Part shown: in pieces, positions 40,041-48,799 of the stretch
How positions within the stretch are numbered: the stretch's first letter is position 1
How the letters are laid out: every line of letters starts with the position of its first letter
Made by a program: the position numbers and the translations under genes
Notes under the pieces: model-generated
Database searches by the model: none
What the model was told of the DNA's origin: nothing
Seen by the model: only the letters and a program-made list of their open reading frames with translations
Source of the DNA: CAYIHX01 sp964363305
Lineage (GTDB): Bacteria > Bdellovibrionota > UBA1018
Direction of reading: 5' to 3'
DNA: 64,000 nucleotides
NCBI GenBank assembly: GCA_964363305.1
Contig: CAYIHX010000001.1
Coordinates: forward strand, 1 to 64,000

Positions 40041-40973
40041 CTAGCGTTTTCGCAAGTGCAGCGCCCAGAGCTCGATGTGCTCGATCGCCTCTTGGTGGTG
40101 CTGGCGCTTGCGCGCCACCGATTGATTGAAGAACGGGTTGAGGAGTTTCTTCTCCAGGAGCTGAAAATGTTGAAGCTTTCGCAGGGCCTCAAAAAAGAGC
40201 CCACGCCCGCCGACGATGGGGTTGGTGCAGAGACAGAGGACTTCTCCCTCGGGTCGGAGGTGGCGATGAGCGAAATCGAGAAACAGCAGCGGCAATTCGA
40301 TCCCCATTTTGCCGCCGTCGCGATGGGGCAAGGCGACGCCCGGCTCGGGCTGCACCATCGGGGGATTGAAGAAAATGAGGTCGGCATTCTGGCATTCCGG
40401 CGCGCGTGAATTGCTCTCGATCTTCAGTGCCTGGAAATGGATTCGCGCGGCCAGTCCCTGCGCTTCGACCGCGGCTTCGCCATAGGCGACGGCGCGAGGG
40501 GAGAGTTCGATCGCCCGGAACGTCAGGCCGCTTTCTTTCCATTTTTCAGCCAGGCCGAGACAAAGCCCGCCGGAGGAGGCGCCGAGGTCGATCGCGAGGC
40601 GCTTCGGGGCCGCAAACGTGTTCATGAAATCGAGCAGCTGAAGGGATTCCCGTCCGAAGTGAACGTGATGAGCGGCCGCATCGGGTTTCGCGGGCCAGTG
40701 GCTATGCAGGACGAAACACTGCGCGACTCGACTCAGGGCCGGGCGTTCGTACTCGTTTTCAAATCGAATGACCGCGCGAGCCGAATCTTCGGAGAGCCCC
40801 GCTCGTTGGAGTTCGGCGGTCGAGGCGCTCAGGCCCAGACCAAAGTAACGCAGGAGGGTCGAGAAGCTTTCAGGGTTCTTTCGAAACCGGAGGAGGTCGT
40901 CCGGGGTGAGTGGCTGCCATTGGTACTCGAGCGCGGAAAGCTCCTCAAAAAGCCGTGACCACGCGATCGTCAT
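40041..40973 (-). CDS. SAM-dependent methyltransferase with NPPM motif
   Basis: A 310-residue class I methyltransferase. AIDLGASSGGLCLGLAEKW is motif I; LIFFNPPMVQPEPG gives NPPM at motif IV, as in HemK/RlmF-type enzymes that methylate amide or exocyclic nitrogen. ATG 40973 overlaps the stop of the DUF2156-rhomboid gene as ATGA, so they are translated together. Substrate uncertain: glutamine in protein or a base in nucleic acid. Confidence 0.8.
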   Translation of the reverse strand: MTIAWSRLFEELSALEYQWQPLTPDDLLRFRKNPESFSTLLRYFGLGLSASTAELQRAGLSEDSARAVIRFENEYERPALSRVAQCFVLHSHWPAKPDAAAHHVHFGRESLQLLDFMNTFAAPKRLAIDLGASSGGLCLGLAEKWKESGLTFRAIELSPRAVAYGEAAVEAQGLAARIHFQALKIESNSRAPECQNADLIFFNPPMVQPEPGVALPHRDGGKMGIELPLLFLDFAHRHLRPEGEVLCLCTNPIVGGRGLFFEALRKLQHFQLLEKKLLNPFFNQSVARKRQHHQEAIEHIELWALHLRKR

Positions 40974-42565
40974 CGGCGGGAGGCGCGGGCAGTGATGAGG
41001 TAGCCGCCGAGGAGGCCGACCAAATGATGAAAGCTCAGCCAACTCTGGAGGGCGATGCAGAGGAACAACCCGTTCGCGATAAAAGGAATGAGAACGGTGC
41101 GCGGTGCCCGGAGCAGGGTCGCGAAGGCGCCCACGAGGGCATAAACTCCGTTGGATGAACCATAATCCCATTCGGTGAGAAAGTGCGCGAGCGCACGGGG
41201 ATCAAAGGCCGTTAGCAGCGGGAGTACGAGTGCGTGCGAGAGGGGGTTAGAGGCCCAGAGCCCGAAGGCTAGGGCACCGAGGTAGGCTCGTCGTTTGAGA
41301 AAAGTCTCGGCGATGGCGCCGAAGAACAGCAGGGAGAGGACGTTTCCGAGGAAGTGATAGGGAGTGGTGTGCAGGAGCGGATGAAAGAGCACTCCCGAGA
41401 GGGTGACCTCTCCGGGCCGGTAGGCCGAGGTCTCGAACCAGTTTTGGGCCGGCGCCCAGGCGTGGCGAACGAGGTGCAGCGCGCTGAACAGCGTGAATGC
41501 CGAAAGGGTCGCCACGGGGTATTGAAGTCGGCGAGTGAGGACCTCCGGACGGAGGACGCGACCGAGAAAGCGAGAGAGGACTTCGTGAAGCGCGATGCGG
41601 ATCGCCTGGTCGCCTAGGTGAACACGCGCCGTCGCCGAGAGCGCCCAGAGGCCGAGCTTGCGGTCGCTCGCCGCATAGAGGGTTTCCCAGCGGGTCGGCA
41701 TGAGCTTTTCTTTGAACGATCGCACGCCTGAAAAGTTATAGAGACCGGAGAAAACTCGGGCCAGTCGGACGAGCGCGCGCGCCCGAGAATCGGGATCGGC
41801 TTCGATACCGGTGGCGGCGCAGAGTCCGAGCCGGACTTCGCGGGCGCCTGATTGGGCGAGAAGCCGCATGCTCTCGAGCATGAGCTTTTCCATCGTGCCC
41901 GCTCGTGAGGTCGGCTCCCGGACCACCTCGGCGAAGTACCAGGTGCCGGGCTGGGCAACGGGCACGGCGGTTAAAAATGCCAGCAGTTTCCCGTTGGGAT
42001 CCGTCGCGGCGAAATATCTTTTTTGATCTGATGACCGGAACGGATTGACGCGATTCAGGAAGAGAAGTTCTGGGCCCCGCTTGAGCTGCTTCCACTGGGT
42101 GGCCAGCGCTTCCATGCGCGTTCGCGCGCTGGAGAGGTCTTCACCGGTCAGTTCGGCCACGGAGAGCTCGGGACGCAATCGTCGACCGGGGGCGGGGTTG
42201 CCTTCGCGAAAGTATCGAGCGAGGTCGAAGAGGGGTTCTTGGCCGATCGCGACCGCATCGCCCCCTTCGCGCTGAATCGCGCGCGCGAGCTCGGCTGAGA
42301 TCGGAAAGATGAGCGCGTGGTTTTTCTGACTTCGAGCTGAACGCGCGAAATTCATGAACAGCTGCGCGCGCAGCTCCGGCGAAGCCAGAGGCTCGGTGGC
42401 CGCGACCCAACTCGTGCCCGCCACTGCGTAGCGAATCTCGCCGTCGATGGAGTCGGTGGCAAATGAACGAAAGCCCTCGTAGGTGGTGATGAAGGAAGAG
42501 GTGCGATCCCCGAAGCGAAGGAGTGTGTCTGGATTGTGCGAGGAGGTGGCGGGGGTGGTTTCCAT
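40970..42565 (-). CDS. DUF2156 (MprF-like) domain fused to rhomboid protease
   Basis: A 531-residue fusion. Residues ~1-290 resemble DUF2156, the tRNA-dependent aminoacyl transferase part of MprF: LLFLNRVNPFRSSDQKRYFA, LLAFLTAVPVAQPGTWYFAE, EPTSRAGTMEKLMLESMRLL, REVRLGLCAATG. Residues ~340-530 are six-helix rhomboid: HTTPYHFLGN (His/Asn oxyanion), GSSNGVYALVGAF (GxSxG with the nucleophile Ser), and LSFHHLVGLLGGY (catalytic His). In MprF the DUF2156 domain follows a flippase; here it precedes a rhomboid. I know of no described protein of this order. Confidence 0.75.
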   Translation of the reverse strand: METTPATSSHNPDTLLRFGDRTSSFITTYEGFRSFATDSIDGEIRYAVAGTSWVAATEPLASPELRAQLFMNFARSARSQKNHALIFPISAELARAIQREGGDAVAIGQEPLFDLARYFREGNPAPGRRLRPELSVAELTGEDLSSARTRMEALATQWKQLKRGPELLFLNRVNPFRSSDQKRYFAATDPNGKLLAFLTAVPVAQPGTWYFAEVVREPTSRAGTMEKLMLESMRLLAQSGAREVRLGLCAATGIEADPDSRARALVRLARVFSGLYNFSGVRSFKEKLMPTRWETLYAASDRKLGLWALSATARVHLGDQAIRIALHEVLSRFLGRVLRPEVLTRRLQYPVATLSAFTLFSALHLVRHAWAPAQNWFETSAYRPGEVTLSGVLFHPLLHTTPYHFLGNVLSLLFFGAIAETFLKRRAYLGALAFGLWASNPLSHALVLPLLTAFDPRALAHFLTEWDYGSSNGVYALVGAFATLLRAPRTVLIPFIANGLFLCIALQSWLSFHHLVGLLGGYLITARASRR

Positions 42566-42672
42566 GGAAGCTCCGTTTTCATTCTAGAGGTCGAGGGCGG
42601 CATTTCTCGAGCGGTGGTTTTTTGGCGGTCAAGGGCTGGCGCTTCGCTCTGATCCATGGAATCTTGAGAGGC

Positions 42673-43647
42673 ATGAGATTCTTGATTGTCGGGGCCGGCC
42701 GAGTGGGCGTCGTCTATGCTCATCATGCACAACAGGGAGGGGCGCACGTGGGTCTTTTCGTGCGAGAAAAGTACGCGGCGGCGGCGCGCGCGGATTTTCA
42801 CCTCTACCCCTTGCATGAGGGAAAGCGGGCCCACAAGACGTTTCGGGCGAACGCGGTTTTGACGAATTGGGCGGAGGTCGCGCAAACGAAGTGGGATTGG
42901 ATCTTCCTCGCGATTCCGTCTTCTTCGCTGGAGGGGGCCTGGTTCGATGAGATGAAAGCGGCGATCGGAGAGGCGCGGGTCGTCGCTCTGCAGTTGGGCG
43001 TGAATGATCGGCAGTGGCTTGAGCAACAGCTTGGAAGGGATCGCCTCTACCTGGGAATGATCAACCTCATCAGTTACTCCGTGCCCATGGAGGGACATCC
43101 TGTCGGTGATCCTGGCACCGCGTACTGGTTCCCTCCGTGTTCGAGCATGCCCTTTTCGGGGCCATCCTCGGCCCCGTTCGATGAACTCGTTGCAACGCTC
43201 AGGAAGGGCGGGATGAAGGCCTCTATTGCAACGGATAGTCAGGGGGCTTCTCGTTTTCCTGAGTTTCTGCTGGGCGCGTTGGTTACGGCGCTCGAACTCG
43301 TGGGTTGGAAGTTCTCCGGCCTGCGCGACGATGAAGCTATTCGCTTGGCCATCGCTGCGGCCGAGGAACAGAATGCCATTCTCGATCGAAAACTGGGCAC
43401 CCGTCGGCCGTTTTATTTCTCTGTTTTGAGTCCGCGGTTCATGCGCGGTGGCCTTTGGGTTGCGTCGAAAATGGTTCCGCTACCGATGGAGAGTTTCATT
43501 CTCGCTCATTTCACGAAGGTCAACGCGCAGTTTCAGCGGGATCGAAAGACCCTGATGGTGGAAGGGGCCAGGCTTGGTTTGCCGACTTCCGCCATTCAGG
43601 AGCTCGATCGGCGACTTGCCGAGCTTCGGATTTCGGCGCTAAAGTAG
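42673..43647 (+). CDS. Ketopantoate reductase-like NADP oxidoreductase
   Basis: A 324-residue protein with Rossmann motif FLIVGAGRVGVVYAHHAQQG (GxGxxG) and conserved ALQLGVNDRQWL after it. Overall architecture fits ApbA/PanE, which reduces ketopantoate with NADPH in pantothenate synthesis, but key residues of the C-terminal domain (such as the catalytic Lys) cannot be confirmed, so another 2-oxo acid reductase is possible. ATG 42673 follows GAGAGG. Confidence 0.7.
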   Translation: MRFLIVGAGRVGVVYAHHAQQGGAHVGLFVREKYAAAARADFHLYPLHEGKRAHKTFRANAVLTNWAEVAQTKWDWIFLAIPSSSLEGAWFDEMKAAIGEARVVALQLGVNDRQWLEQQLGRDRLYLGMINLISYSVPMEGHPVGDPGTAYWFPPCSSMPFSGPSSAPFDELVATLRKGGMKASIATDSQGASRFPEFLLGALVTALELVGWKFSGLRDDEAIRLAIAAAEEQNAILDRKLGTRRPFYFSVLSPRFMRGGLWVASKMVPLPMESFILAHFTKVNAQFQRDRKTLMVEGARLGLPTSAIQELDRRLAELRISALK

Positions 43648-43651
43648 AAGG

Positions 43652-44065
43652 ATGCGAGTTGCCGCCCGACTACTGTTGTTGTTGTCGTCGTTTTCTCTTC
43701 TGGGGAATTCGTGCTCAAACGAAGAAGTGACTCAGGAGTGGCAGCAGCGCGAGCGCCGCGTGAAGGACCTCGACACGGGTCTCACACGCTTGGCTCAGAC
43801 GATCAAGAAGGAGGTCGGCGCACCAACATGCCGCGAATCAGCGGAGTGTCGTCTCGTCGGCCTCGGCGCGAAGGTGTGCGGAGGCTATCACGATTTTTTG
43901 GTCTACTCCGTTAAGACGACTCAAGAGCAGACGCTCCTTCCTCTCATCGCCGAATTCAATAAACTTGCTGAAGAGCAGCAAAATTTCAGTTTTCAGGTCG
44001 CAAAATGCGGCCAGGCAATGGGTCAAGTTCAATGCGTGGATGAGGGCTGCGTTCCGGTTAAGTGA
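43652..44065 (+). CDS. Small lipoprotein of unknown function
   Basis: A 137-residue lipoprotein (LLLLLSSFSLLGNSC lipobox) with cysteines in TCRESAECRLV, VCGGYHD, KCGQAMGQVQCVDEGC. Helical middle. The start lies 4 bp after the previous gene stop, so it may be co-transcribed with the reductase. It ends directly before the 31-bp tandem repeat. Confidence 0.6.
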   Translation: MRVAARLLLLLSSFSLLGNSCSNEEVTQEWQQRERRVKDLDTGLTRLAQTIKKEVGAPTCRESAECRLVGLGAKVCGGYHDFLVYSVKTTQEQTLLPLIAEFNKLAEEQQNFSFQVAKCGQAMGQVQCVDEGCVPVK

Positions 44066-44067
44066 GC

Positions 44068-44356
44068 GCTCTGAGGTTCTTCGCGAAGTGCGCGCGCGGC
44101 TCTGCGGTTCTCCGCGAAGTGCGCGCGCGGCTCTGCGGTTCTCCGCGAAGTGCGCGCGCGGCTCTGAGGTNNNNNNNNNNNNNNNNNNNNNNNNNNNNNN
44201 NNNNNNNNNNNNNNNNNNNNNNNNNNNNNNNNNNNNNNNNNNNNNNNNNNNNNNNNNNNNNNNNNNNNNNTCTCTGCGAAGTGCGCGCGCGGCTCTGAGG
44301 TTCTCTGCGAAGTGCGCGCGCGGCTCTGAGGTTCTCTGCGAAGTGCGCGCGCGGCT
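44068..44356 (+). repeat. 31-bp GC-rich tandem repeat interrupted by an assembly gap
   Basis: Units of exactly 31 bp (GAAGTGCGCGCGCGGCTCTG and the rest) start at 44085, 44116, 44147, then after 100 N (44171-44270) at 44278, 44309, 44340. CGCGCGCG gives each unit a self-complementary core. Unit ends vary between CTGCGG and CTGAGG and TCCGC and TCTGC, clustered before and after the gap. The length is not a multiple of three, so it is not a coding repeat. The gap means the true array size is unknown. Confidence 0.9.
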
Positions 44357-44443
44357 TGTATAGCGACATTTGAATGAGAGAATTATTTTAAAAAATTAAA
44401 TTTATGAGATGGATTCTAAAAATGATCATGATATAAGCCTCAA

Positions 44444-45667
44444 ATGAATCCTGAATCGAATTCAAACTATCCGATCAGCCTTTCAGTTGTTTCGAACGAA
44501 GATCTTTGGATGAAGACTTATTCCGCAAGAAATCGAGAGCGCGAGGCGCTGGACGAGTTACTTGAGTTGCTTCTGGAAGTGGACCGTCGCGGTCTGCATC
44601 TTGAGCGTGGCTTCAGTTCGATGTTTGCGTTTCTCGAGAAGGGCTTGGGTTATGATTCGGGCTCGGCCTATCGGAGGTGGATGGCGCTGCGAGCGATTCG
44701 CGAAACGCCCTCTGTCAGGGAGCAGTTAAGGGAGGGTACGGTGACATTGTCGGCGGTGGCGATGACGGAGAGTCATCTGGGGCAAGTTCGGAAGCTCAAG
44801 GGGATAAGTACTTCTGAACGACATGAGCTATTTGAAAGGATTCAATTGAAGACGAAGCAGGAGGTCGAGATTCTGCTTGCGGCGCGACGACAGATGCTGG
44901 GGCTTGCTCCTGAACGCCGCGCGGACCAGATTCGTCGCCTGGATGCGGCGAGAACAGAATTGAGTTTCGAAGTGGGTTCTGAGCTCATGGAGAAATTGAG
45001 TCGTCTTCGGGAGCTGTTTTTTCATCGAAATCCCGGGGCAAAGTTGGAGGATCTCTTTTTATTCGCGCTGCGAACGACGCTGAAGAGTCACGATCCCCAG
45101 GAGCGGAGCGCGCGACGGCGAGCGCGAGAAACTTCCGCGGGCGCTCCCCGTTCCGTCTCGGTTTCGCGGCCCAGTGTTGCGCCTCAACCCGCCGTTGGTT
45201 CTCAGTTCGGCTGGGTCACGCAGCCTTCTTTTGTCACGCAGCGTCTCTTCGGTGGAGGCGCTCCGGAAGAGGCTCGGTCGGACGCCCTCCCGCCTCGGAG
45301 CCCACTTCTCCGAGAAGTCCGGCCGATCAACCTCATTTCTCCAGCCCCTGAAGCCCCGGAACCCACGGAGGACGAGCTTCTTCATCACCCGGCCTTCGTT
45401 CTTCTTCGGGGCCGCGATCGGCCGCGGCTCTCTCATTCCGAAAAAGATGCGGCGCTCGATCGGGCCCACCATCGCTGCGAGTACCGCGACGCGCGCTCCG
45501 GAAAGCAATGCGAACAGACCGCGGCTCTCGAAATCGATCATCGTGTTCCGCTTTCTCAGGAGGGTGAAAATACGGCGGAAAATTTGCAGGTTTTGTGCTG
45601 GGGGCATCATGCGTGGAAGTCTCGCGGAGAAACACCCGTGGCGCTCGGGCGCCAAAATTTCTCTTGA
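44444..45667 (+). CDS. HNH endonuclease, DUF222-like architecture
   Basis: A 407-residue protein. The helical N-terminal part (ERGFSSMFAFLEKGLGYDSG, RRWMALRAIRETPSVREQL) is the conserved N-terminal of this HNH family; a variable Ser/Pro-rich linker follows; the HNH domain is HRCEYRDARSGKQCEQTAAL, EIDHRVPLSQEGENTAENLQ, LCWGHHAWKS with HNH-type His/Asn/His residues. Such genes occur in several copies in Bdellovibrio-like genomes; see 57075-58157. Function in the cell is unknown. Confidence 0.85.
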   Translation: MNPESNSNYPISLSVVSNEDLWMKTYSARNREREALDELLELLLEVDRRGLHLERGFSSMFAFLEKGLGYDSGSAYRRWMALRAIRETPSVREQLREGTVTLSAVAMTESHLGQVRKLKGISTSERHELFERIQLKTKQEVEILLAARRQMLGLAPERRADQIRRLDAARTELSFEVGSELMEKLSRLRELFFHRNPGAKLEDLFLFALRTTLKSHDPQERSARRRARETSAGAPRSVSVSRPSVAPQPAVGSQFGWVTQPSFVTQRLFGGGAPEEARSDALPPRSPLLREVRPINLISPAPEAPEPTEDELLHHPAFVLLRGRDRPRLSHSEKDAALDRAHHRCEYRDARSGKQCEQTAALEIDHRVPLSQEGENTAENLQVLCWGHHAWKSRGETPVALGRQNFS

Positions 45668-45822
45668 TCGACTCCATTGAGAGAAATGGGATAGGACGGG
45701 GCATGGAGTCTCGCGGTGCGGCTGGCGATTCACCTCTTTCAGCCGGAGTGGCTCGGCGCGTTTCTGGATTCAAACGAATCTCCTTGTGCAAAGAAATGAG
45801 TCGATTCAGAATTTCCCCCACT

Positions 45823-46830
45823 ATGATCAATTCTCGCCGCCTTCTCCTGGTTCCCTTTTCTTTTTTGATTTTCACTTGCTCGGTGGCTTTCGCGGCACCT
45901 TTTCCCGAGGTTTCGATTCCGAAAGATAATCCAATGTCGCCGGAGAAAATTTCGCTGGGTCGCCAACTTTTTTTCGATGGCCGACTCTCGAAGGATGGTT
46001 CGATCTCCTGCAACTCTTGTCATAATGTCCTGACTTCGGGGGGGCATGACGGTAAGCCGTTCTCGCCCGGGGTGGGTGGAAAGCTTGGTGGGCGTAACTC
46101 GCCAACAGTGTGGAACGCGGCTTTTTATTCGGTGCAGTTCTGGGATGGTCGCGCCAATCTTCTCGAGGATCAAGCGAAGGGTCCGATGGTCAATCCGGTC
46201 GAGATGGCCATGGAGAACCACGACGTGGTGGTTGCGCGCCTCAGGCGGATTCCTGGCTACGTCGAGCAGTTCAGGAAGGTTTTCAATTCTGAGATCACCA
46301 TTGATCTCACCGTGAAGGCGATCGCGGCCTATGAGCGAACGCTGATGACTCCGGACAGTCCGTATGATCGTTACAAGGGGGGCGACGCGAAGGCTTTGAG
46401 TGCGGCAGCTCTTCGCGGTTTGAAGCTCGTCGAGGCGGTGGGCTGCATGAGTTGCCACAGCGGCCCTCACTTCGCCGGACCGACTCTTCCGGTCGGCGCG
46501 GGGTTCTATCAGAAATTTCCGATCTATCCAGGTTCGGCGTATGAAACCCAGTATGGCTTCCACAAAGATCAGGGGCGTTATGAGGTGACGAAAAGTGAGA
46601 CCGATCGACACCTGTTCCGCGTTCCGAGCTGGCGAAACATTGAATGGACGGCGCCGTACTTTCATAACGGCGCGGTGGGTACTCTAGATGAGGCTGTCCG
46701 CGTTATGGCCAAGACGCAGCTGAATCGGGAGCTCAAGGCCACGGAAGTGAAGGATATCGTGGCCTTCCTCAAGAGTCTGACGGGGATTCGTCCCCAGGAG
46801 AAGAAACCCATCCTGCCCCCCTCCGGATGA
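45823..46830 (+). CDS. Di-haem cytochrome c peroxidase
   Basis: A 335-residue periplasmic enzyme of the MauG/CcpA type: signal peptide LLLVPFSFLIFTCSVAFA; two haem c motifs CNSCH and CMSCH; conserved NSPTVWNAAFYSVQFWDGRA and VPSWRNIEWTAPYFHNGAV. It reduces H2O2 with electrons from small cytochromes. Starts at 45823 or 45796 (adds MSRFRISPT). It is preceded by no other clear promoter element. Confidence 0.93.
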   Translation: MINSRRLLLVPFSFLIFTCSVAFAAPFPEVSIPKDNPMSPEKISLGRQLFFDGRLSKDGSISCNSCHNVLTSGGHDGKPFSPGVGGKLGGRNSPTVWNAAFYSVQFWDGRANLLEDQAKGPMVNPVEMAMENHDVVVARLRRIPGYVEQFRKVFNSEITIDLTVKAIAAYERTLMTPDSPYDRYKGGDAKALSAAALRGLKLVEAVGCMSCHSGPHFAGPTLPVGAGFYQKFPIYPGSAYETQYGFHKDQGRYEVTKSETDRHLFRVPSWRNIEWTAPYFHNGAVGTLDEAVRVMAKTQLNRELKATEVKDIVAFLKSLTGIRPQEKKPILPPSG

Positions 46831-46888
46831 TACTTCCGGCTTGGTTTTTCCTCGTCGCTGAGATTCTCTAGGGCAACGAGGGAAGCGT

Positions 46889-48775
46889 ATGATTCGAAAA
46901 GTTCTGGGTTCGGCCCTGTCATTTGTTCTTTTCTTTTTATCTGTCGATGGGATGTCGCAGGAGCGGGATCCCTCGGTACGGACTTTCAGGGAGTCGATCC
47001 GTGTCGATTATGGCCGTTTGGGGCTCTATAGCCTGTCGGGAACCGACGAGGAAATCGGCGAGGCGATCGGACGACTGGCGCCGCGGGCTGCGTTCGCGCC
47101 TGAGACGGGCATGGTTCCGTTCATGGGGACTTTTGTCGAGAAACTGATCCAGAATCAGAGTTTCATGCAAGGGACGCCGTGGCTGAAGCCTTGGGTCAGC
47201 CCATTTCTTGAGATTAAATATTACTCGAAGATCGAGGAGCGGATATCGCGCGAGTACCAAACCTTCATCAGAGCGCTGGCGGATTCCTCCGGGATGGATC
47301 GTCGGGACGCGACGCGGGCGTTCATCAATCCAGACGTAGCCCAGGTCGTGGCGGCCGACTATCTGAACGGGACCCTTCTTCCCGGCTTGGGGGGCGGGCA
47401 GGAGAATTTCGCTTTTCCGGCCAACTTTGGCTGTACGACTTTCACGATCCCGCCAGAGTATTCGGATGATGGCCGGATTTACGTCGGGCGCGTGCAGGAT
47501 TATGCGGGCGTGGGAAAGTTCGATGCCTTTCCCTCTGTTTACTACGTGAAGCGCGCGGGCGCGTACGGTTACGCGCAGGTGGCCACGGCTGGCATCGCCG
47601 TCGGAACGGTGACCGCGATGAACGAGCACGGTCTTGTTTTGACCCTTCATACGGGGATGACTCTCGACGCGAAGATCGAAAATACGCCCGGACTCATCAC
47701 GACTCAGCGAATGATTGAAGGCGCGCGCACCATTGAGGAGGCTAAGGCCCTCTGCGACGCGAATGTTTCGGCTGCGGGTTGGATTATCAATTTGGTCGAT
47801 GTGGCGACTGGTTCTCCGCGTTCAGCTTGGCTCGAACTCAACCCGCTCGCGCGGGAATGCGTCCTGACCTTCGCCGACAGTTATATGGTGACGAACAATC
47901 ATTACCGCGCGGTTCAGAATCGGGCGCGAGAAATTCATGTAGGTCCCTCCTGGGATCAGAATTCTCCCGATCGCGGCGCGCGGGTGCTCGAGGCGTTGGA
48001 AGAAGCGCGAGGTCCTGAGCGAAATCGCAAGCTCGGTTTGCGCGAAGTCATTCAGATCATGGCCGATCGCAAAGACCTGACTTTGAAGCGGACCCATGCG
48101 CTGGCTCCGGGGGCCATCGCGGCGATCGACCAGATCAAGGCCGTGGTGTTCAGGCCGGAGACTCGAGAGTTGTGGGTCTCGGATGGCCGTTCGCCGCCGT
48201 CTGCGCGCGGCCGTTTCGTTCACATTCGGATGTCAGATTTCGCGAATCTTGAAAATTTCTCGAGGCGGGACGCGAGCCAGGATCTGGATGCTGGCTCGCT
48301 GCTGAGCGGAACGGCTAACGATCTCGCTCTTTATCCGGCATTTGATACCTACTTAGCCGCGACATTGAAGATGGATCAGCATGGCCAGTATGATGCAGGT
48401 GGCGCATTGAATTTGCTCGAACAGGCCGTGGCTCTGGAGCCTCAGGAGCCCCTTTTGCGTCTGATGAGGGGCTATCTCTACCTTCGAACGAAAAGGCTCC
48501 AACCCGGGATCGATGATCTCACCCGTGTCTCTTCGGACGCTCGACTCGATGCACATCGGAGGACGGTGGCCCGCTTTGTGTTGGCCAAGGCTTTGGATGT
48601 GCAGGGGCGCCGAGCGCAGGCTTTGCAGCTCTATGACGCAATTCAGCGCGATAAATCCGTGTATGAAGGGTTGCGAAAGGCGGCCCGCAAATACCTCAGT
48701 CGGTCGGCCTCGCTCAGCGCCCTTTTGCAGCTCAATCCGAGTAGCCAATTTTTCGATTTTTCTGGCTACGATTGA
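46889..48775 (+). CDS. Secreted C45-type amidohydrolase with C-terminal repeats
   Basis: A 628-residue exported protein. The Ntn hydrolase part shows FGCTTFTIPPEY (candidate nucleophile Cys), YVGRVQDYAGVG, and GTVTAMNEHGLVLTLHTGMT, as in peptidase C45/acyl-CoA:6-APA acyltransferase-like proteins. The C-terminal ~150 residues (LNLLEQAVALEPQEPLLRLM, LRTKRLQPGIDDL) look like TPR repeats. Signal peptide at 1-22; ribosome binding site GAGGGAAG. Self-processing before the Cys would be expected; substrate unknown. Confidence 0.75.
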   Translation: MIRKVLGSALSFVLFFLSVDGMSQERDPSVRTFRESIRVDYGRLGLYSLSGTDEEIGEAIGRLAPRAAFAPETGMVPFMGTFVEKLIQNQSFMQGTPWLKPWVSPFLEIKYYSKIEERISREYQTFIRALADSSGMDRRDATRAFINPDVAQVVAADYLNGTLLPGLGGGQENFAFPANFGCTTFTIPPEYSDDGRIYVGRVQDYAGVGKFDAFPSVYYVKRAGAYGYAQVATAGIAVGTVTAMNEHGLVLTLHTGMTLDAKIENTPGLITTQRMIEGARTIEEAKALCDANVSAAGWIINLVDVATGSPRSAWLELNPLARECVLTFADSYMVTNNHYRAVQNRAREIHVGPSWDQNSPDRGARVLEALEEARGPERNRKLGLREVIQIMADRKDLTLKRTHALAPGAIAAIDQIKAVVFRPETRELWVSDGRSPPSARGRFVHIRMSDFANLENFSRRDASQDLDAGSLLSGTANDLALYPAFDTYLAATLKMDQHGQYDAGGALNLLEQAVALEPQEPLLRLMRGYLYLRTKRLQPGIDDLTRVSSDARLDAHRRTVARFVLAKALDVQGRRAQALQLYDAIQRDKSVYEGLRKAARKYLSRSASLSALLQLNPSSQFFDFSGYD

Positions 48776-48799
48776 TCTCGAGGCAAGTGCCCGGCTATC

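Noticed and set aside
44068..44356. CRISPR array
   Set aside because: The 31-bp units are contiguous with no variable spacers, and no cas genes are nearby.
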